Below, piece after piece: positions 26,035 through 39,010 of a DNA stretch of 64,000 bases; within the stretch, counting starts at the first letter, position 1, and each line of letters starts with the position of its first letter. The notes below the pieces were generated by a model. That model ran no database searches and was not told where the DNA came from. It was given only the letters and a program-made list of their open reading frames with translations. The DNA is taken from contig CH672396.1 in assembly GCA_000153445.1 (NCBI GenBank), positions 281,668 to 345,667 of the forward strand. The letters run 5' to 3'. The stretch is from a gamma proteobacterium HTCC2207 (GTDB lineage: Bacteria > Pseudomonadota > Gammaproteobacteria > Pseudomonadales > Porticoccaceae). The position numbers and the translations under genes were made by a program.

Positions 26035-26877
26035 TTGAAAATATTATTTGCCGGCTGTGGTGATATCGGCACTCGCAGCGCAGCGCGCTTGGCCAGTGAT
26101 TTTGACTGTTCCGGTTTAAAGCGCAATCCAAAGACCCTGCCGGATTATATCTCTCCCCTAGCCGGCAGCATGGCCGATCTAGATCGTTTGGTGGAGGTTT
26201 TAGATCAGGATTTTGATGTAGTTGTCGCCACCTTAACCCCAGATGGCTTTAACCCCGAGGCCTATCAGCGGGCCTATGTGGACAGCGCTAAAACACTGGC
26301 CAGTGCAATGGCTTTGGCCACATCGGTTCCCAAATTGGTGATCTGGGTCTCCAGTACCAGTGTCTATGGTAATTGCGATGGCGACTGGGTCGATGAGCAG
26401 TCGCCGACCACGGCGCTCAGTTTTTCCGGAAAGTTATTGCTCGAAGCGGAGCAGCAGATCACCGACTTACCTTGCCCCACCGTTATCGTTAGATTTTCCG
26501 GTATCTATGGGCCTGGACGCACCCGTATGCTCGACCAGATCATCGCTGGCAAAGGGCGTCCGGCGCAGCCCGAGCAGTGGAGCAATCGTATTTACAGTGA
26601 GGACTGTGCCGGTGTATTGGCACACTTGGTTCGTGCTTTTGATGCGGGCAAAGAATTAGAGAGTCTCTATATAGCGACTGACTGCGCGCCGGTTACACAG
26701 CATGATTTACGAATTTGGCTGGCGCAGCAATTAGAGGCCGAGCTAGAAGATGAGATTGTTGAGCAAAAAGCCATTCGCCGCTGCAGCAATCAGCGGCTGT
26801 TAGACAGTGGCTATGAATTTTTGTACCCCAGTTATAAAGAGGGCTATCAATCGTTGATCGACGCCCGCCTTAAATAA
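26035..26877 (+). CDS. NAD(P)-dependent epimerase/dehydratase-like protein (YeeZ type)
   Basis: A 280-residue extended-SDR-like protein. It opens with a Rossmann loop [12 protein letters not shown] (residues 5-16), then [31 protein letters not shown] and [16 protein letters not shown], and ends with [23 protein letters not shown]. The usual catalytic Tyr-x-x-x-Lys is not evident (FSGK occupies the region), as in many YeeZ-like members whose activity is unknown. The start is TTG with AGGA upstream; no better start exists. It converges on ridA with an 8-bp overlap. Confidence 0.88.
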   Translation: MKILFAGCGDIGTRSAARLASDFDCSGLKRNPKTLPDYISPLAGSMADLDRLVEVLDQDFDVVVATLTPDGFNPEAYQRAYVDSAKTLASAMALATSVPKLVIWVSSTSVYGNCDGDWVDEQSPTTALSFSGKLLLEAEQQITDLPCPTVIVRFSGIYGPGRTRMLDQIIAGKGRPAQPEQWSNRIYSEDCAGVLAHLVRAFDAGKELESLYIATDCAPVTQHDLRIWLAQQLEAELEDEIVEQKAIRRCSNQRLLDSGYEFLYPSYKEGYQSLIDARLK

Positions 26878-27253
26878 CCAGAATACCATCCATCTCAACT
26901 TGGGCACCTTTGGGCAATTCGCTGACCCCAATAGCGGCTCGGGCCGGATAGGGCTGCTGGAAATACTCGCCCATTACCTGATTGACCACAGCGAAGTTGC
27001 TTAGATCCGTAAGGAAGATATTGAGCTTAACAATATTGCTCAGATCACCACCCGAGGCGGCGCAGACTTCACTTAGATTGTCGAACACCTGGCGGATTTG
27101 CACGCTGATATCGCCTTCGATTAATTCCATGGTGTCAGGGATCAGAGGAATCTGCCCGGATAGGTACACCGTGTTATTGACCTTTACGGCTTGGGAATAG
27201 GTGCCTATAGCGGCGGGTGCTTTGTCTGTGTGAATTACGGCTTTATTGGTCAC
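26870..27253 (-). CDS. ridA: RidA family enamine/imine deaminase
   Basis: A 127-residue trimeric enzyme that hydrolyses reactive 2-aminoacrylate-type enamines from PLP enzymes such as threonine dehydratase. Characteristic blocks are [49 protein letters not shown] in parts, and the active-site end [20 protein letters not shown] with the conserved Arg. The start is GTG with GGAG seven bases upstream. It lies 42 bp after spoT on the same strand, as in many gammaproteobacteria. Confidence 0.96.
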   Translation of the reverse strand: MTNKAVIHTDKAPAAIGTYSQAVKVNNTVYLSGQIPLIPDTMELIEGDISVQIRQVFDNLSEVCAASGGDLSNIVKLNIFLTDLSNFAVVNQVMGEYFQQPYPARAAIGVSELPKGAQVEMDGILVI

Positions 27254-27295
27254 GATCGTCTCCGAAGGTTATCTAGATAGCTCTATGAGTAGCTG

Positions 27296-29410
27296 TCAGT
27301 TTTTAACTCTGTAAATGCGGCGAACCTGTTTTAGTCCCCGCGCGCGTCTCAAAATATCGGCCAGATGGATGCGATCGCGAACGGTCAGTACCACGTCTAC
27401 TATGCTGGTAAAGGGATCTTTTTCATCGACGCTGATCTGTTCGATGGTGGCGTCGGCATCGGTCATGCGAGAGGCCAGTGCGGCAATAAAACCACGCTCT
27501 GGTGTGATCTCAACTTTTAGCTCAACCGGGAACTCTCCGCGCGGCTTGCTCGACCAGCTCAGCGCCATACACTTCTCTGGATTATTGCGAATCTCGAGCA
27601 GATTGCGACAGCTCTCGATATGAATTACTAGCCCTTTACCCGGAGAGATATGACCAAGAATAGGGTCGCCGGGAATCGGGTGACAACAGCGCGCATACTG
27701 TAATAGCAGTCCATCTGAGGCATCGATCATGATCGGCAGAGTCGACCTTTTATTCTCCTCGACCGGTTTGCGCTTACTCGCCGGTACCAGCACATTGGCT
27801 ACCGCAAAGGGTACCCGGTTGCCGAGACCAATCTGTTGCAGAATATATTCAAATGTCGATGCGCCAGTATCTTTTAAGAGCCGTTTGATCTGCGACTTTT
27901 TCAATTCCTTGTAATGCGTGCCGAGACGGCTAAGGGCTTGGTCGAGCAAGCGTTTGCCGAGCTCTACAGATTCATCGTGCTGCTGATTCTTAAGATAATG
28001 GCGAATGGCACTACGGGCTTTTGCAGTGACAACGAAGTTTAGCCAGTTGGGATTGGGCTGAGCTTCGTCGGCGCTAATAATTTCAACGCGCTGTCCACTT
28101 TCCAATTGCTCAGATAACGGCGTTAGCTGACCGTCGACACGACAGGCAATACAGCTATTACCTAACCCAGTGTGAACGGAATAGGCAAAATCGATCGGTG
28201 TGGCGCCACTGGGTAGTTCGATAATTTTACCATTAGGCGAAAAAATATAGACTTCATCGGGGAACAGGTCGGCTTTTACATGCTCAAGAAATTCCAGTGA
28301 GTCGCCGGCTTGCTGCTGCATCTCTAGCAGCCCTTGAATCCAGCGCGCCGCGCGTCGCTGATTGACATCGACGGAGTTGCGGCCGGCCTTATACTCCCAG
28401 TGAGCAGCGATGCCGTAACTGGCCATAGCTTCCATTTCGACCGTGCGAATCTGTACTTCGATCACCACGCCATGCATACCCACCAGCACTGTATGCAGTG
28501 ACTGGTAACCATTGGCCTTAGGGATCGCAATATAGTCTTTGAACTCGCCGGGTACCGGCTTGAACATATTGTGCATTATGCCGAGCGTGCGATAGCAGTC
28601 GTCAACACTGGTGACAATCAGGCGAAAGGCAAAAACATCCATAATGTCGCGAAACGAGCGTTTCTTCTCGCGCATCTTGCGATAGATACTCCAGAGATGC
28701 TTCTCACGACTTTTGACTGTGGCTTCCACCTGCTCTTGCTCGAGACGCACTTCCATGGACTGATGAATTTCACCGACCACTTCTTTGCGATTCTTTTTCG
28801 CTGCTTTCATGGCTTCGCGCAGACGCCGGTGCCGCAGTGGATACATGGCCGCAAAGCCAAGATTTTCCAGTTCGAGACGAATATCATTGATGCCGAGGCG
28901 CTGGGCGATGGGGGCGTATATATCGAGAGTCTCTCGAGCAATCCGGCGTCGCTTAGCTGGAGACAGCACACCGAGGGTGCGCATGTTGTGTAGACGGTCA
29001 GCGAGCTTAACCAAGACCACACGAATATCTCGAGACATGGCTAAGGTCATTTTTTGAAAGCTTTCGGCTTGCTGTTCGGCTTTGGACTGGAACTCGATAC
29101 CGGTTAGCTTACTGACACCGTCGACTAAGTCAGCGACCGGACGGCCAAAACGCCGGCTGATCTGACCTTTAGTTACACCGGTATCTTCAATCACATCGTG
29201 GAGCATGGCCGCCATAAGGCTTTCATGATCCATATGCATATCAGCAAGAATGTGAGCTACAGCGAGGGGGTGCGTAATATAGGGGTCGCCGCTTTGGCGC
29301 AGCTGCCCCTCGTGGCATTTTTCAGCAAAGACATAAGCCCGCTCGACACGGCGGACTTCTTTAACTTCGAGGTAGTAAGAGAGTTTGTCTAGCAGTAATC
29401 GCAGTGCCAA
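27296..29410 (-). CDS. spoT: Bifunctional (p)ppGpp synthetase/hydrolase SpoT
   Basis: Stringent-response enzyme of 704 residues. The hydrolase domain carries HDVIED (residues 71-76) and the substrate-binding SGDPYITHP. A synthetase domain (SIYRKMREKKRSFRDIMDVFAFR in parts), TGS (VYIFSPNGKIIELPSGATPIDFAY), the Cys-containing helical region (CCHPIPGD) and a C-terminal ACT domain follow. The start is TTG, with GGGAGAGAG upstream; no in-frame ATG lies near, so initiation is probably weak by design. It follows rpoZ by 33 bp. Confidence 0.97.
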   Translation of the reverse strand: MALRLLLDKLSYYLEVKEVRRVERAYVFAEKCHEGQLRQSGDPYITHPLAVAHILADMHMDHESLMAAMLHDVIEDTGVTKGQISRRFGRPVADLVDGVSKLTGIEFQSKAEQQAESFQKMTLAMSRDIRVVLVKLADRLHNMRTLGVLSPAKRRRIARETLDIYAPIAQRLGINDIRLELENLGFAAMYPLRHRRLREAMKAAKKNRKEVVGEIHQSMEVRLEQEQVEATVKSREKHLWSIYRKMREKKRSFRDIMDVFAFRLIVTSVDDCYRTLGIMHNMFKPVPGEFKDYIAIPKANGYQSLHTVLVGMHGVVIEVQIRTVEMEAMASYGIAAHWEYKAGRNSVDVNQRRAARWIQGLLEMQQQAGDSLEFLEHVKADLFPDEVYIFSPNGKIIELPSGATPIDFAYSVHTGLGNSCIACRVDGQLTPLSEQLESGQRVEIISADEAQPNPNWLNFVVTAKARSAIRHYLKNQQHDESVELGKRLLDQALSRLGTHYKELKKSQIKRLLKDTGASTFEYILQQIGLGNRVPFAVANVLVPASKRKPVEENKRSTLPIMIDASDGLLLQYARCCHPIPGDPILGHISPGKGLVIHIESCRNLLEIRNNPEKCMALSWSSKPRGEFPVELKVEITPERGFIAALASRMTDADATIEQISVDEKDPFTSIVDVVLTVRDRIHLADILRRARGLKQVRRIYRVKN

Positions 29411-29443
29411 GTGACTCTCTCCCTGATTAGGCTTGTGCTCTAT

Positions 29444-29872
29444 TTAGGCAGCAGGTTCTTCTGGTGCCGCCGGAGCCTCTGGTGCGTCAGCCGAAGCAGG
29501 TGCTTCAGCTGCCATAGCAGCTTCGAGTGCGGCAGCCAAGTCAGGCTCCACAGCTTCTTCTGCAGTCGCAGCGCCTTCAGGAGCCAGTGCCGCTTCAATA
29601 GCCGCCATAACTGCCGCATCATCATCCAGTTCTGGTTCTTCGGATGCATCGACAATTTCGTAGTCTTGAGGCTTCTCAGTGAGAATATCAGCGGTAACTA
29701 AACCGGCTTCGATTTCGCGCAGCGCAATAACAGTTGGCTTATCATTCTCTTCAGGAACCAGGGCAGGACGTCCGCCAGTGGCAATTTGACGTGCACGTTT
29801 GGAGCCAACCATGACCAGTTCAAAACGATTATCAACATGATCCAAACAATCTTCTACAGTAATGCGAGCCAT
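29444..29872 (-). CDS. rpoZ: RNA polymerase omega subunit with long acidic Ala/Pro-rich tail
   Basis: Omega assists RNA polymerase assembly and in many gammaproteobacteria forms a ppGpp site. The first ~70 residues are canonical ([45 protein letters not shown]). The remaining ~70 are an unusual low-complexity acidic tail of Ala, Glu, Pro and Asp, giving 142 residues against ~91 in Escherichia. I chose the ATG at 29872 (GGCGGAA upstream) because an upstream in-frame start would add residues foreign to the family. It lies between gmk and spoT as usual. Confidence 0.95.
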   Translation of the reverse strand: MARITVEDCLDHVDNRFELVMVGSKRARQIATGGRPALVPEENDKPTVIALREIEAGLVTADILTEKPQDYEIVDASEEPELDDDAAVMAAIEAALAPEGAATAEEAVEPDLAAALEAAMAAEAPASADAPEAPAAPEEPAA

Positions 29873-30021
29873 TTTTATTCCGCCGGGGTAAATAATTTGA
29901 TCTTTATTGCAGCCCAATGCTGCCGAGTCGCCCAGTTTACCTAAAGCGGGGCGCTACGACAATAAACTCGGGAGAATAACTTTTTCTTGAGCGGTGCCAG
30001 GACATTTCGCTGTGGGCAGCT

Positions 30022-30678
<657 letters not shown>

Positions 30679-30695
30679 TTACAGCAGCGAGAAAA

Positions 30696-31610
30696 TTATT
30701 CCAGATGCCCGCCTGTTTCACAGACATTTTTATCTGCCGTTATGGGGGTGAAATATGTGCTATCGAAGAGTCGATTCAAGCAACCCGCGAGGCGAACACC
30801 AGCCATCAGCAGCCGCTTCTTAAGCAGTGGTTTAGTACGATTAATATATTGTTGATCAATGGTAACTGGGCCCTTTTGCACGGGCTGACCAAACTCATAG
30901 ACCTGTGCGCGCAATACTTTCGATTCCATAGCCCAGTCTAAAAAACTATCCGACTGCCAGTTGTACCGCTGCTGCGCGGTAGTTTTATTTATTAGAGCAC
31001 TGTACTGATCGACGCCTAATTGCTCGTCTTTAATTAGGCCGGTGTCCCAGACCCAGTGCAGATTGCGGCGTTTATTGCTGCCTAACCACTTAATCGATAC
31101 TCGGTTGCCGCCGAGATCGCTATAGCGGCCAACATGCAGTGGTTGATGGATATCGCCCGCCAAATGCACAAAAAATGCCAGTGCTTCCCGGCGTTGCTGG
31201 CTTTCGGTTTTGGGATCTTTGAGCTGTTTATAGGATTCTTTCAGTGCACTGAGCACATCGCCCTTAGGGCTGCGGCGAAGACCGGAAAAGCGCTCATGGT
31301 CTTTGATATTGATATAGTGCCAAGACTTGGTATGCGACCATTTTTGCTGGCCGCGAATCTGATCAGGCCAGAGTGCCAGCTCGGTCAGCGCTGTGCCGCC
31401 ACTAATCTGAGTCAGCTCAGCAGCGGTTTTCTTACTCAGATGCTTTTCTGCAATGCTGACAATAATACGGTGACCATCGGCACCGAAAGCCAGGCTCTGG
31501 CTGCTACAAAGCGCCAGCCAAAAAAACAGGGCAACAGACACACACGTTGCTGCCGGACCCCTAGAAATGGCAGCTGAGTGCCGGTTACTCAATATTTTGA
31601 ATCTGCTCAC
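30696..31610 (-). CDS. S1/P1-type zinc nuclease, exported
   Basis: A 304-residue secreted phosphodiesterase of the S1/P1 nuclease family, which cleaves single-stranded nucleic acids and removes 3'-phosphates using three zinc ions. Ligand motifs are GADGHRII, WSHTKSWHYINI, FFVHLAGDIHQPLHVG and NLHWVWDTGLI. A signal peptide (VSVALFFWLALCSSQSLA) would leave mature FGADGH; the family normally starts with Trp, here Phe. The start is uncertain: GTG at 31610 lies inside the yicC end (26-bp overlap), with a TTG at 31592 as alternative. It may scavenge phosphate or nucleosides from DNA and RNA. Confidence 0.9.
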   Translation of the reverse strand: MSRFKILSNRHSAAISRGPAATCVSVALFFWLALCSSQSLAFGADGHRIIVSIAEKHLSKKTAAELTQISGGTALTELALWPDQIRGQQKWSHTKSWHYINIKDHERFSGLRRSPKGDVLSALKESYKQLKDPKTESQQRREALAFFVHLAGDIHQPLHVGRYSDLGGNRVSIKWLGSNKRRNLHWVWDTGLIKDEQLGVDQYSALINKTTAQQRYNWQSDSFLDWAMESKVLRAQVYEFGQPVQKGPVTIDQQYINRTKPLLKKRLLMAGVRLAGCLNRLFDSTYFTPITADKNVCETGGHLE

Positions 31611-32448
31611 GCATCTGCTCGATAAGTACCTTCAACTCCACCGAAGCCTGAGTGGTGACGCCGGCGATGGATTTGGAGCCCAGCGTGTTGGCCTCGCGAT
31701 TGAGTTCTTGCATCAAAAAATCCAGACGTCGACCGATGGAATCTTTGCCGCTTAATACTCGGCGTATCTCGCTAATATGGGCTTCTAGGCGATCTAGCTC
31801 CTCGTCCACATCGGTGCGGTTGGCGATAATCACCATCTCTTGTTCAAGGCGATCTGCGTCAAACTGCTCCTTGAGGTCGCTGAGCTTTTGTTCAAGACGC
31901 TTGCGCTGATCACTGAGGATCGAAGGCAGGTGATCTCGCACAATAACCAGCTGCTGCTCAATGCCCACCAGTCGCTGTTCAATCATCTCCGCCAGCTTGT
32001 CGCCCTCACGTTTGCGTCCCTCAAGCAGCTGATCAATGGTAGCTTTGTAGGTTTCGGTGGCAGCCTTATGCAAGGCTTCCGCCTCCACAGTTTGCTCCTG
32101 AAGAATGCCGGGCCAGCGCATAATTTCCAGCGGAGAAATAGGTGCTGGCGACTGCATTTCAGCGCCGATGGTCTCGGCCATAGCAATCATGCGCTTGGCC
32201 AAGTCCAGATCAGCTTCGAGGCTGGCATCGGCATTATTAAATGCCAGCTGCAGAGAGCAGTCGACCTTGCCGCGGCTCAGCTTCTTGCGGGCGATTTCTC
32301 GCAGCGGCATCTCTATGGGCCGCAGGCTGTCAGGCAGGCGAAATCCCGTTTCAAGAAAGCGATGATTCACTGAGCGCAGTTCACAGGTAACTGAACCCCA
32401 GCTGAACTCTGTGCTGCAGCGGGCAAATGCGGTCATACTCCGGGCCAT
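31585..32448 (-). CDS. yicC: YicC family endoribonuclease
   Basis: A 287-residue protein, exactly the Escherichia YicC length, of a family reported to act as an endoribonuclease. It opens with MARSMTAFARC (family start M-x-RSMTA) and shows SVNHRFLETGFRLPDSLR, KLSRGKVDCSL, ADRLEQEMVIIANRTDVDEEL in parts and the C-terminal GRRLDFLMQELNREANTLGSKS. GGAGA precedes the ATG at 32448. It is divergent from rph, as in Escherichia, and overlaps the following nuclease gene. Confidence 0.96.
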   Translation of the reverse strand: MARSMTAFARCSTEFSWGSVTCELRSVNHRFLETGFRLPDSLRPIEMPLREIARKKLSRGKVDCSLQLAFNNADASLEADLDLAKRMIAMAETIGAEMQSPAPISPLEIMRWPGILQEQTVEAEALHKAATETYKATIDQLLEGRKREGDKLAEMIEQRLVGIEQQLVIVRDHLPSILSDQRKRLEQKLSDLKEQFDADRLEQEMVIIANRTDVDEELDRLEAHISEIRRVLSGKDSIGRRLDFLMQELNREANTLGSKSIAGVTTQASVELKVLIEQMREQIQNIE

Positions 32449-32566
32449 GGTATCTCCAGTAGAAAAATTACGATGCGTCATGGTAACAAAGGCGGTCAAC
32501 TGGTTGGTAGATTTGCTACAATTTGCGCCACTTTTATTTCACAAGTATTCGAACTAGGGAAAAACT

Positions 32567-33286
32567 ATGACTCGACCCAGTGGCCGACGCCCCGAGCAAC
32601 TCCGACCAGTAAAAATAACCCGCGATTTCACCTGCCATGCAGAGGGCTCTGTGCTGATTGAATTTGGCAAAACCAAAGTCATCTGCACCGCCAGTGTGAC
32701 CCCGGGAGTACCAAGATTTTTGCGTGGCAAAGGCGAAGGCTGGGTAACCGCGGAATACGGCATGTTACCCCGCTCGACTGGTTCAAGAATGGATCGCGAA
32801 GCGGCCCGTGGTAAGCAAGGCGGACGCACCCAGGAAATTCAGCGTTTGATTGGCCGCTCCCTCAGAGCCGCGGTTGATATGAAAAAACTTGGCGAGCACA
32901 CCATCAATATCGACTGTGACGTTATTCAAGCCGATGGCGGCACACGCACTGCTTCAATTACGGGCGCCTGTGTTGCCATGGTCGATGCAATCCGTCATCT
33001 GCAACGCAAAAAAGCGATTCTCGATGATCCTTTGTTGTGCATGATTGCCTCAGTCTCTGTGGGTATCTACAAGGGTACGCCAGTACTGGATTTGGATTAC
33101 CCCGAAGACTCCAAAGCCGAAACTGATATGAATGTCGTGATGAACAGCGAAGGCGGCTTTATTGAAGTTCAGGGAACTGCCGAGGCAGCACCCTTTAGTG
33201 AAGAAGAGTTGAGTGCCATGTTAGGGCTGGCCAAACAGGGCATCGCCGATTTGGTGCGGGTGCAGAAGATGGCCCTAGCTCAATAA
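32567..33286 (+). CDS. rph: Ribonuclease PH
   Basis: Phosphorolytic 3'-5' exoribonuclease of 239 residues that trims tRNA 3' ends; it works as a hexamer. Landmarks are [30 protein letters not shown] in pieces, [53 protein letters not shown] and the C-terminal [14 protein letters not shown]. It is full length, unlike the frameshifted Escherichia K-12 copy. It is followed by pyrE on the same strand. Confidence 0.98.
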   Translation: MTRPSGRRPEQLRPVKITRDFTCHAEGSVLIEFGKTKVICTASVTPGVPRFLRGKGEGWVTAEYGMLPRSTGSRMDREAARGKQGGRTQEIQRLIGRSLRAAVDMKKLGEHTINIDCDVIQADGGTRTASITGACVAMVDAIRHLQRKKAILDDPLLCMIASVSVGIYKGTPVLDLDYPEDSKAETDMNVVMNSEGGFIEVQGTAEAAPFSEEELSAMLGLAKQGIADLVRVQKMALAQ

Positions 33287-33323
33287 CGCTAGACGACTAA
33301 AAATAACCGCAGTGAAAAATATT

Positions 33324-33974
33324 ATGACAACTGAACAAAATTACAAAACTCTGTTTATCGACAACGGTCTGCGCAGTGGCGCACTCAAGTTTGGCGAATT
33401 CACCCTCAAGTCAGGCCGTGTCTCGCCGTACTTTTTTAATGCCGGCCAATTTTACACAGGCCGCGCCCTGGCCGAATTGGGACGCAGCTATGCCGCGGCC
33501 ATTATCGAGTCGGGGATTGAATTCGATGTGCTATTCGGTCCAGCCTATAAAGGTATTACGCTGGCAGCAGCAACCTCAATTGCCCTCGCCGACCACTATG
33601 ATCGCGATGTGCCTTACTGCTTTAACCGCAAAGAGGCAAAGAATCATGGTGAAGGTGGCACTATGGTCGGCGCACCACTTGAAGGTCGTGTGTTGATTAT
33701 TGATGATGTAATCACCGCTGGCACCGCGATTCGCGAAGTGATGCAAATTGTCGAGAGTGCTGGTGCCACAGCAGCTGGTGTAGTGATTGGTTTGGACCGC
33801 AAAGAAAAGGGTAAATCTGAGCTGTCAGCAATTCAGGAAGTGGAGCGAGATTTCTCCATCCCAGTGGTCGGCATTGTCGATATTGGTGATATTACTGACT
33901 ACCTGAAAGGCAGATCTGAGAATGATGCTTTGATCGCTGCTATTGAAGGGTACAGAGAGCAGTATGGCGTCTAG
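33324..33974 (+). CDS. pyrE: Orotate phosphoribosyltransferase
   Basis: Cytosolic enzyme of 216 residues converting orotate and PRPP to OMP in pyrimidine synthesis. Motifs: [47 protein letters not shown] (mobile loop) and the PRPP-binding [17 protein letters not shown] prefer the ATG at 33324; a GTG four codons earlier is possible, and neither has a strong ribosome site. It is 37 bp after rph and ends at a 13-bp stem facing slmA. Confidence 0.97.
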   Translation: MTTEQNYKTLFIDNGLRSGALKFGEFTLKSGRVSPYFFNAGQFYTGRALAELGRSYAAAIIESGIEFDVLFGPAYKGITLAAATSIALADHYDRDVPYCFNRKEAKNHGEGGTMVGAPLEGRVLIIDDVITAGTAIREVMQIVESAGATAAGVVIGLDRKEKGKSELSAIQEVERDFSIPVVGIVDIGDITDYLKGRSENDALIAAIEGYREQYGV

Positions 33975-33983
33975 CTAAAAACA

Positions 33984-34022
33984 CTGTTAGAGCGAGTCGA
34001 TAACAACAGCTCGCTCTAACAG
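33984..34022. terminator. Long hairpin between convergent pyrE and slmA
   Basis: A perfect 13-bp inverted repeat (CTGTTAGAGCGAG with its complement) encloses a 13-base loop between the convergent pyrE and slmA stop codons. No T-run follows on either strand, so it is at best a weak bidirectional terminator or a transcript-end stabiliser. Confidence 0.6.
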
Positions 34023-34035
34023 ATTGTCTATAGGA

Positions 34036-34622
34036 TTATTCAAACATGGCAGCAGTTAATAGCTGCCACTGTTCCTGCCAGTTCTGAGTGGGTGGTGTCT
34101 TAAACTGACTGCGCACAAATTGACTGATTTTTCCGTCGGCACTGCACAGCATCAAATTAGCTGCAGTGGCCACTGGCACCTGCAGTTTTAGGCCATCGCG
34201 AATTTCCGCTTCACGGAGTATCTGTTTAAGCTGTGATTCCAAACGGTCGAAAAACTGTGCCACGCGATCATGTAGGCGCTCAGTCTCGCCAGTGAGTGCA
34301 TCGCCATTAAGGATCCGCGTGATACCCGGATTCTTTTCTGAGAACGCCAGCACCAAGCTTAGAATGCGGTAGCACTGATTGATTGGGTCTGGCTCGTCGT
34401 TAACAATACCGCGCACTCTGGCAAAAATAGTTTCATCAATAAAGTCGATCAGCCCTTCATACATTCGGGTTTTACTGGGGAAGTGTCTATAAAGAGCCGC
34501 TTCAGAAACGCCCACTTCGGCGGCCAGTGCCGCTGTGGTAATACGTCCGCCACCTGAATGTTCAAGCATGCGGGCTAGAGCCTGGAGAATTTCTTGGGCG
34601 CGGGTACCGGGTTTTTTAGCCA

Positions 34623-34623
<1 letters not shown>
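34036..34623 (-). CDS. slmA: Nucleoid occlusion factor SlmA (TetR family)
   Basis: A 195-residue DNA-binding protein that blocks FtsZ ring assembly over unsegregated chromosomes. The N-terminal helix-turn-helix is clear (RITTAALAAEVGVSEAALYRHFPSKTRMYEGLI in parts), followed by the SlmA-specific FIDETIFARV and ILNGDALTGETERLHDRVAQFF. Gene neighbourhood (pyrE and the coaBC block) is that of true SlmA. Its ATG shares a base with the argB stop (TAATG), so the two are translationally coupled. Confidence 0.95.
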
Positions 34624-36972
<2,349 letters not shown>

Positions 36973-37012
36973 GTTAAGTGGCAACGGGCTTGCTGTGTTG
37001 GCGAGGCTCTCG

Positions 37013-38206
37013 CTAACCGAGCTGCTCAGTTATAGCGGCGACAATGTCGCGAGCCAGTTGCGTTTTGCTCCTTATACTAAAGGTCTTGCTGGTGTCTGCA
37101 CTGATCCACCAAGCTTCATTATTATCACTGTTAAAACCGACATCGCTGCGGGACACATCGTTGGCGACTATGGCGTCTAAACCTTTGCGCTTTAGTTTGC
37201 CTCGCGCATAGTTCTCTACATCCTGAGTCTCGGCGGCAAAACCCACGACAAAAAGGTGCTTATAGTCACTGGCTGCGGCGCTGACAATATCGATATTTTT
37301 TTCCATTTCAAGCGTTACCGCGTCCGCATGTTTTTTGATTTTTTGGGTGGCCACCGTTACAGGTCGGTAATCTGCCACTGCCGCTGCAGCAATCAAAATA
37401 TTGGCATCTGCGCAGGCACTCATGGTGGCCTTGTGCATATCCGCGGCAGACACCACTGGGATAAGTGTGCAGCGCTCGGGTGGCTCGAGAGTCACTGGCC
37501 CTGAGATTAGGGTGACCTCTGCGCCAGCTTCAATGGCAGCCTCGGCTAAGGCATAGCCCATTTTCCCCGAGCTGTGGTTGCTGATATAGCGCACCGGATC
37601 AATGGCTTCGCGAGTGGGTCCGGCGGTAATCACGAGCTTTTTGCCACTCAACTGCAGTGAGGCGAAACAGGCGGCAACCTGCTCGACCAACATATCAGGT
37701 TGCTGCATGCGCCCTGGGCCAATATCGCCGCAGGCTTGAATGCCACTGTCGGGGCCAAAAATCTTCACCTGGCGCTGGCTGAGTTGTTCCATATTGGCTG
37801 TGGTGGCCGGGTGCGACCACATGCCTTGATTCATGGCTGGCGCCACTGCGACTATTGCCGGTGTCGCCAGATAGATAGCATTTAACAAACTGTTGGCGCG
37901 GCCGTGGACCATGGTGGCAATAAAGTCGGCTGTCGCTGGTGCGATCAACACCAGATCGGCCCAGCGCGCTAATTCAATATGGCCCATGCCGGCTTCGGCT
38001 TCTGGATCGAGTAGGTCCGCATGCACTGGATGACCTGAGAGTGCTTGCAATGTCAGTGGACGAATAAATTCTTCGGCACCTGGTGTCATCACCACACGGA
38101 CCTCTGCGCCGGCATCCTGCAGTCGCCTGACAACTTCGGCACTCTTGTAAGCGGCAATGCCGCCGCTGACGCCGACTATTATTCGTTTGTTTGAAAGGGT
38201 ACTCAT
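37013..38206 (-). CDS. coaBC: Bifunctional phosphopantothenoylcysteine decarboxylase/synthetase CoaBC
   Basis: Two-domain coenzyme A enzyme of 397 residues. The flavin decarboxylase half (CoaC) shows IIVGVSGGIAAYKS, ADLVLIAPATADFIA and APAMNQGMWSHPAT. The synthetase half (CoaB) begins near residue 190 with KLVITAGPTREAIDPVRYISNHSSGKMG in parts and carries AAVADYRP, KKHADAVTLEMEKNIDI and the late IVANDVSRSDVGF. It is divergent from radC, as in Escherichia (dfp-radC). Confidence 0.97.
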   Translation of the reverse strand: MSTLSNKRIIVGVSGGIAAYKSAEVVRRLQDAGAEVRVVMTPGAEEFIRPLTLQALSGHPVHADLLDPEAEAGMGHIELARWADLVLIAPATADFIATMVHGRANSLLNAIYLATPAIVAVAPAMNQGMWSHPATTANMEQLSQRQVKIFGPDSGIQACGDIGPGRMQQPDMLVEQVAACFASLQLSGKKLVITAGPTREAIDPVRYISNHSSGKMGYALAEAAIEAGAEVTLISGPVTLEPPERCTLIPVVSAADMHKATMSACADANILIAAAAVADYRPVTVATQKIKKHADAVTLEMEKNIDIVSAAASDYKHLFVVGFAAETQDVENYARGKLKRKGLDAIVANDVSRSDVGFNSDNNEAWWISADTSKTFSIRSKTQLARDIVAAITEQLG

Positions 38207-38287
38207 TAATCGTCCGGACAGCTCTTATAAAGGCTGTAAGATACCATTAAGAAGAGGATTTCTGTAGCAAAAAAATAAGGACTTACT

Positions 38288-38962
38288 ATGGCTATAAGCC
38301 ACTGGCCGATGAATGAAAGGCCGCGAGAGAAGTTAATTCTTCGGGGGGCGTCGGCACTTTCTGATGCGGAGTTACTAGCAATTTTTCTGCGCACCGGACT
38401 GCCGGGAATCACCGCGATTGATCTGGCGCGAGATCTGATTAAGGAGTTTGGCGGTCTCGGGGCACTAATCAGCTCTGACCACACTACCTTTTGCAAAGCT
38501 AAAGGCGTGGGCACGGCCAAGTTTGTGCAGCTTAAGGCGTCGGTGGAATTGACCCGCCGTTACTTGCAGGAGCAGCTCGAAGGTCAGCCGGTGTTTACCA
38601 GTCCGGAAAAGGTCGGCGATTATCTGTCGGTGCAGATGCGTGATTACAAGCGAGAAGTGTTTGTGATGCTATTGCTAGACAGTAAGCACCAGCTGATTGA
38701 CACCCATGAGCTGTTTCAGGGAACCGTGGATGCGGCCAGTGTGCATCCGCGTGAAGTGGTCGCTCGTGCGCTGCGCAAAAATGCCGCCGCAGTGATTGTT
38801 GCGCACAATCATCCGTCGGGATTGGCTGAGCCCAGTCAGGCCGATATTGATATTACTCGGCGTCTAAAACAGGCGCTCAATTTGGTTGAGATCCGTTTGC
38901 TCGATCATCTGATTATTGGTCGTGGTGAGGTCGTCTCTTTGGCTCAGCGTGGCAAATTATGA
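38288..38962 (+). CDS. radC: RadC family JAB1/MPN-domain protein
   Basis: A 224-residue protein with an N-terminal helix-hairpin-helix-like part (LSDAELLAIFLRTGLPG, CKAKGVGTAKFVQLKA) and a C-terminal MPN(+) domain. The MPN(+) domain has the JAMM zinc motif AHNHPSGLAEPSQADID and an upstream Glu. Despite the name, its biochemical role is unsettled; a DNA repair role is not proven. It precedes the rpmB-rpmG operon. Confidence 0.93.
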   Translation: MAISHWPMNERPREKLILRGASALSDAELLAIFLRTGLPGITAIDLARDLIKEFGGLGALISSDHTTFCKAKGVGTAKFVQLKASVELTRRYLQEQLEGQPVFTSPEKVGDYLSVQMRDYKREVFVMLLLDSKHQLIDTHELFQGTVDAASVHPREVVARALRKNAAAVIVAHNHPSGLAEPSQADIDITRRLKQALNLVEIRLLDHLIIGRGEVVSLAQRGKL

Positions 38963-39010
38963 GCTTAGGCCAATTAAATCCCTCAATAGCTACTAATCCG
39001 GCAATTTCGT

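Noticed and set aside
31840-32373. Long plus-strand frame of 177 codons inside yicC.
   Set aside because: Antisense to a well-conserved gene; long shadow frames are common here and no family features are visible.
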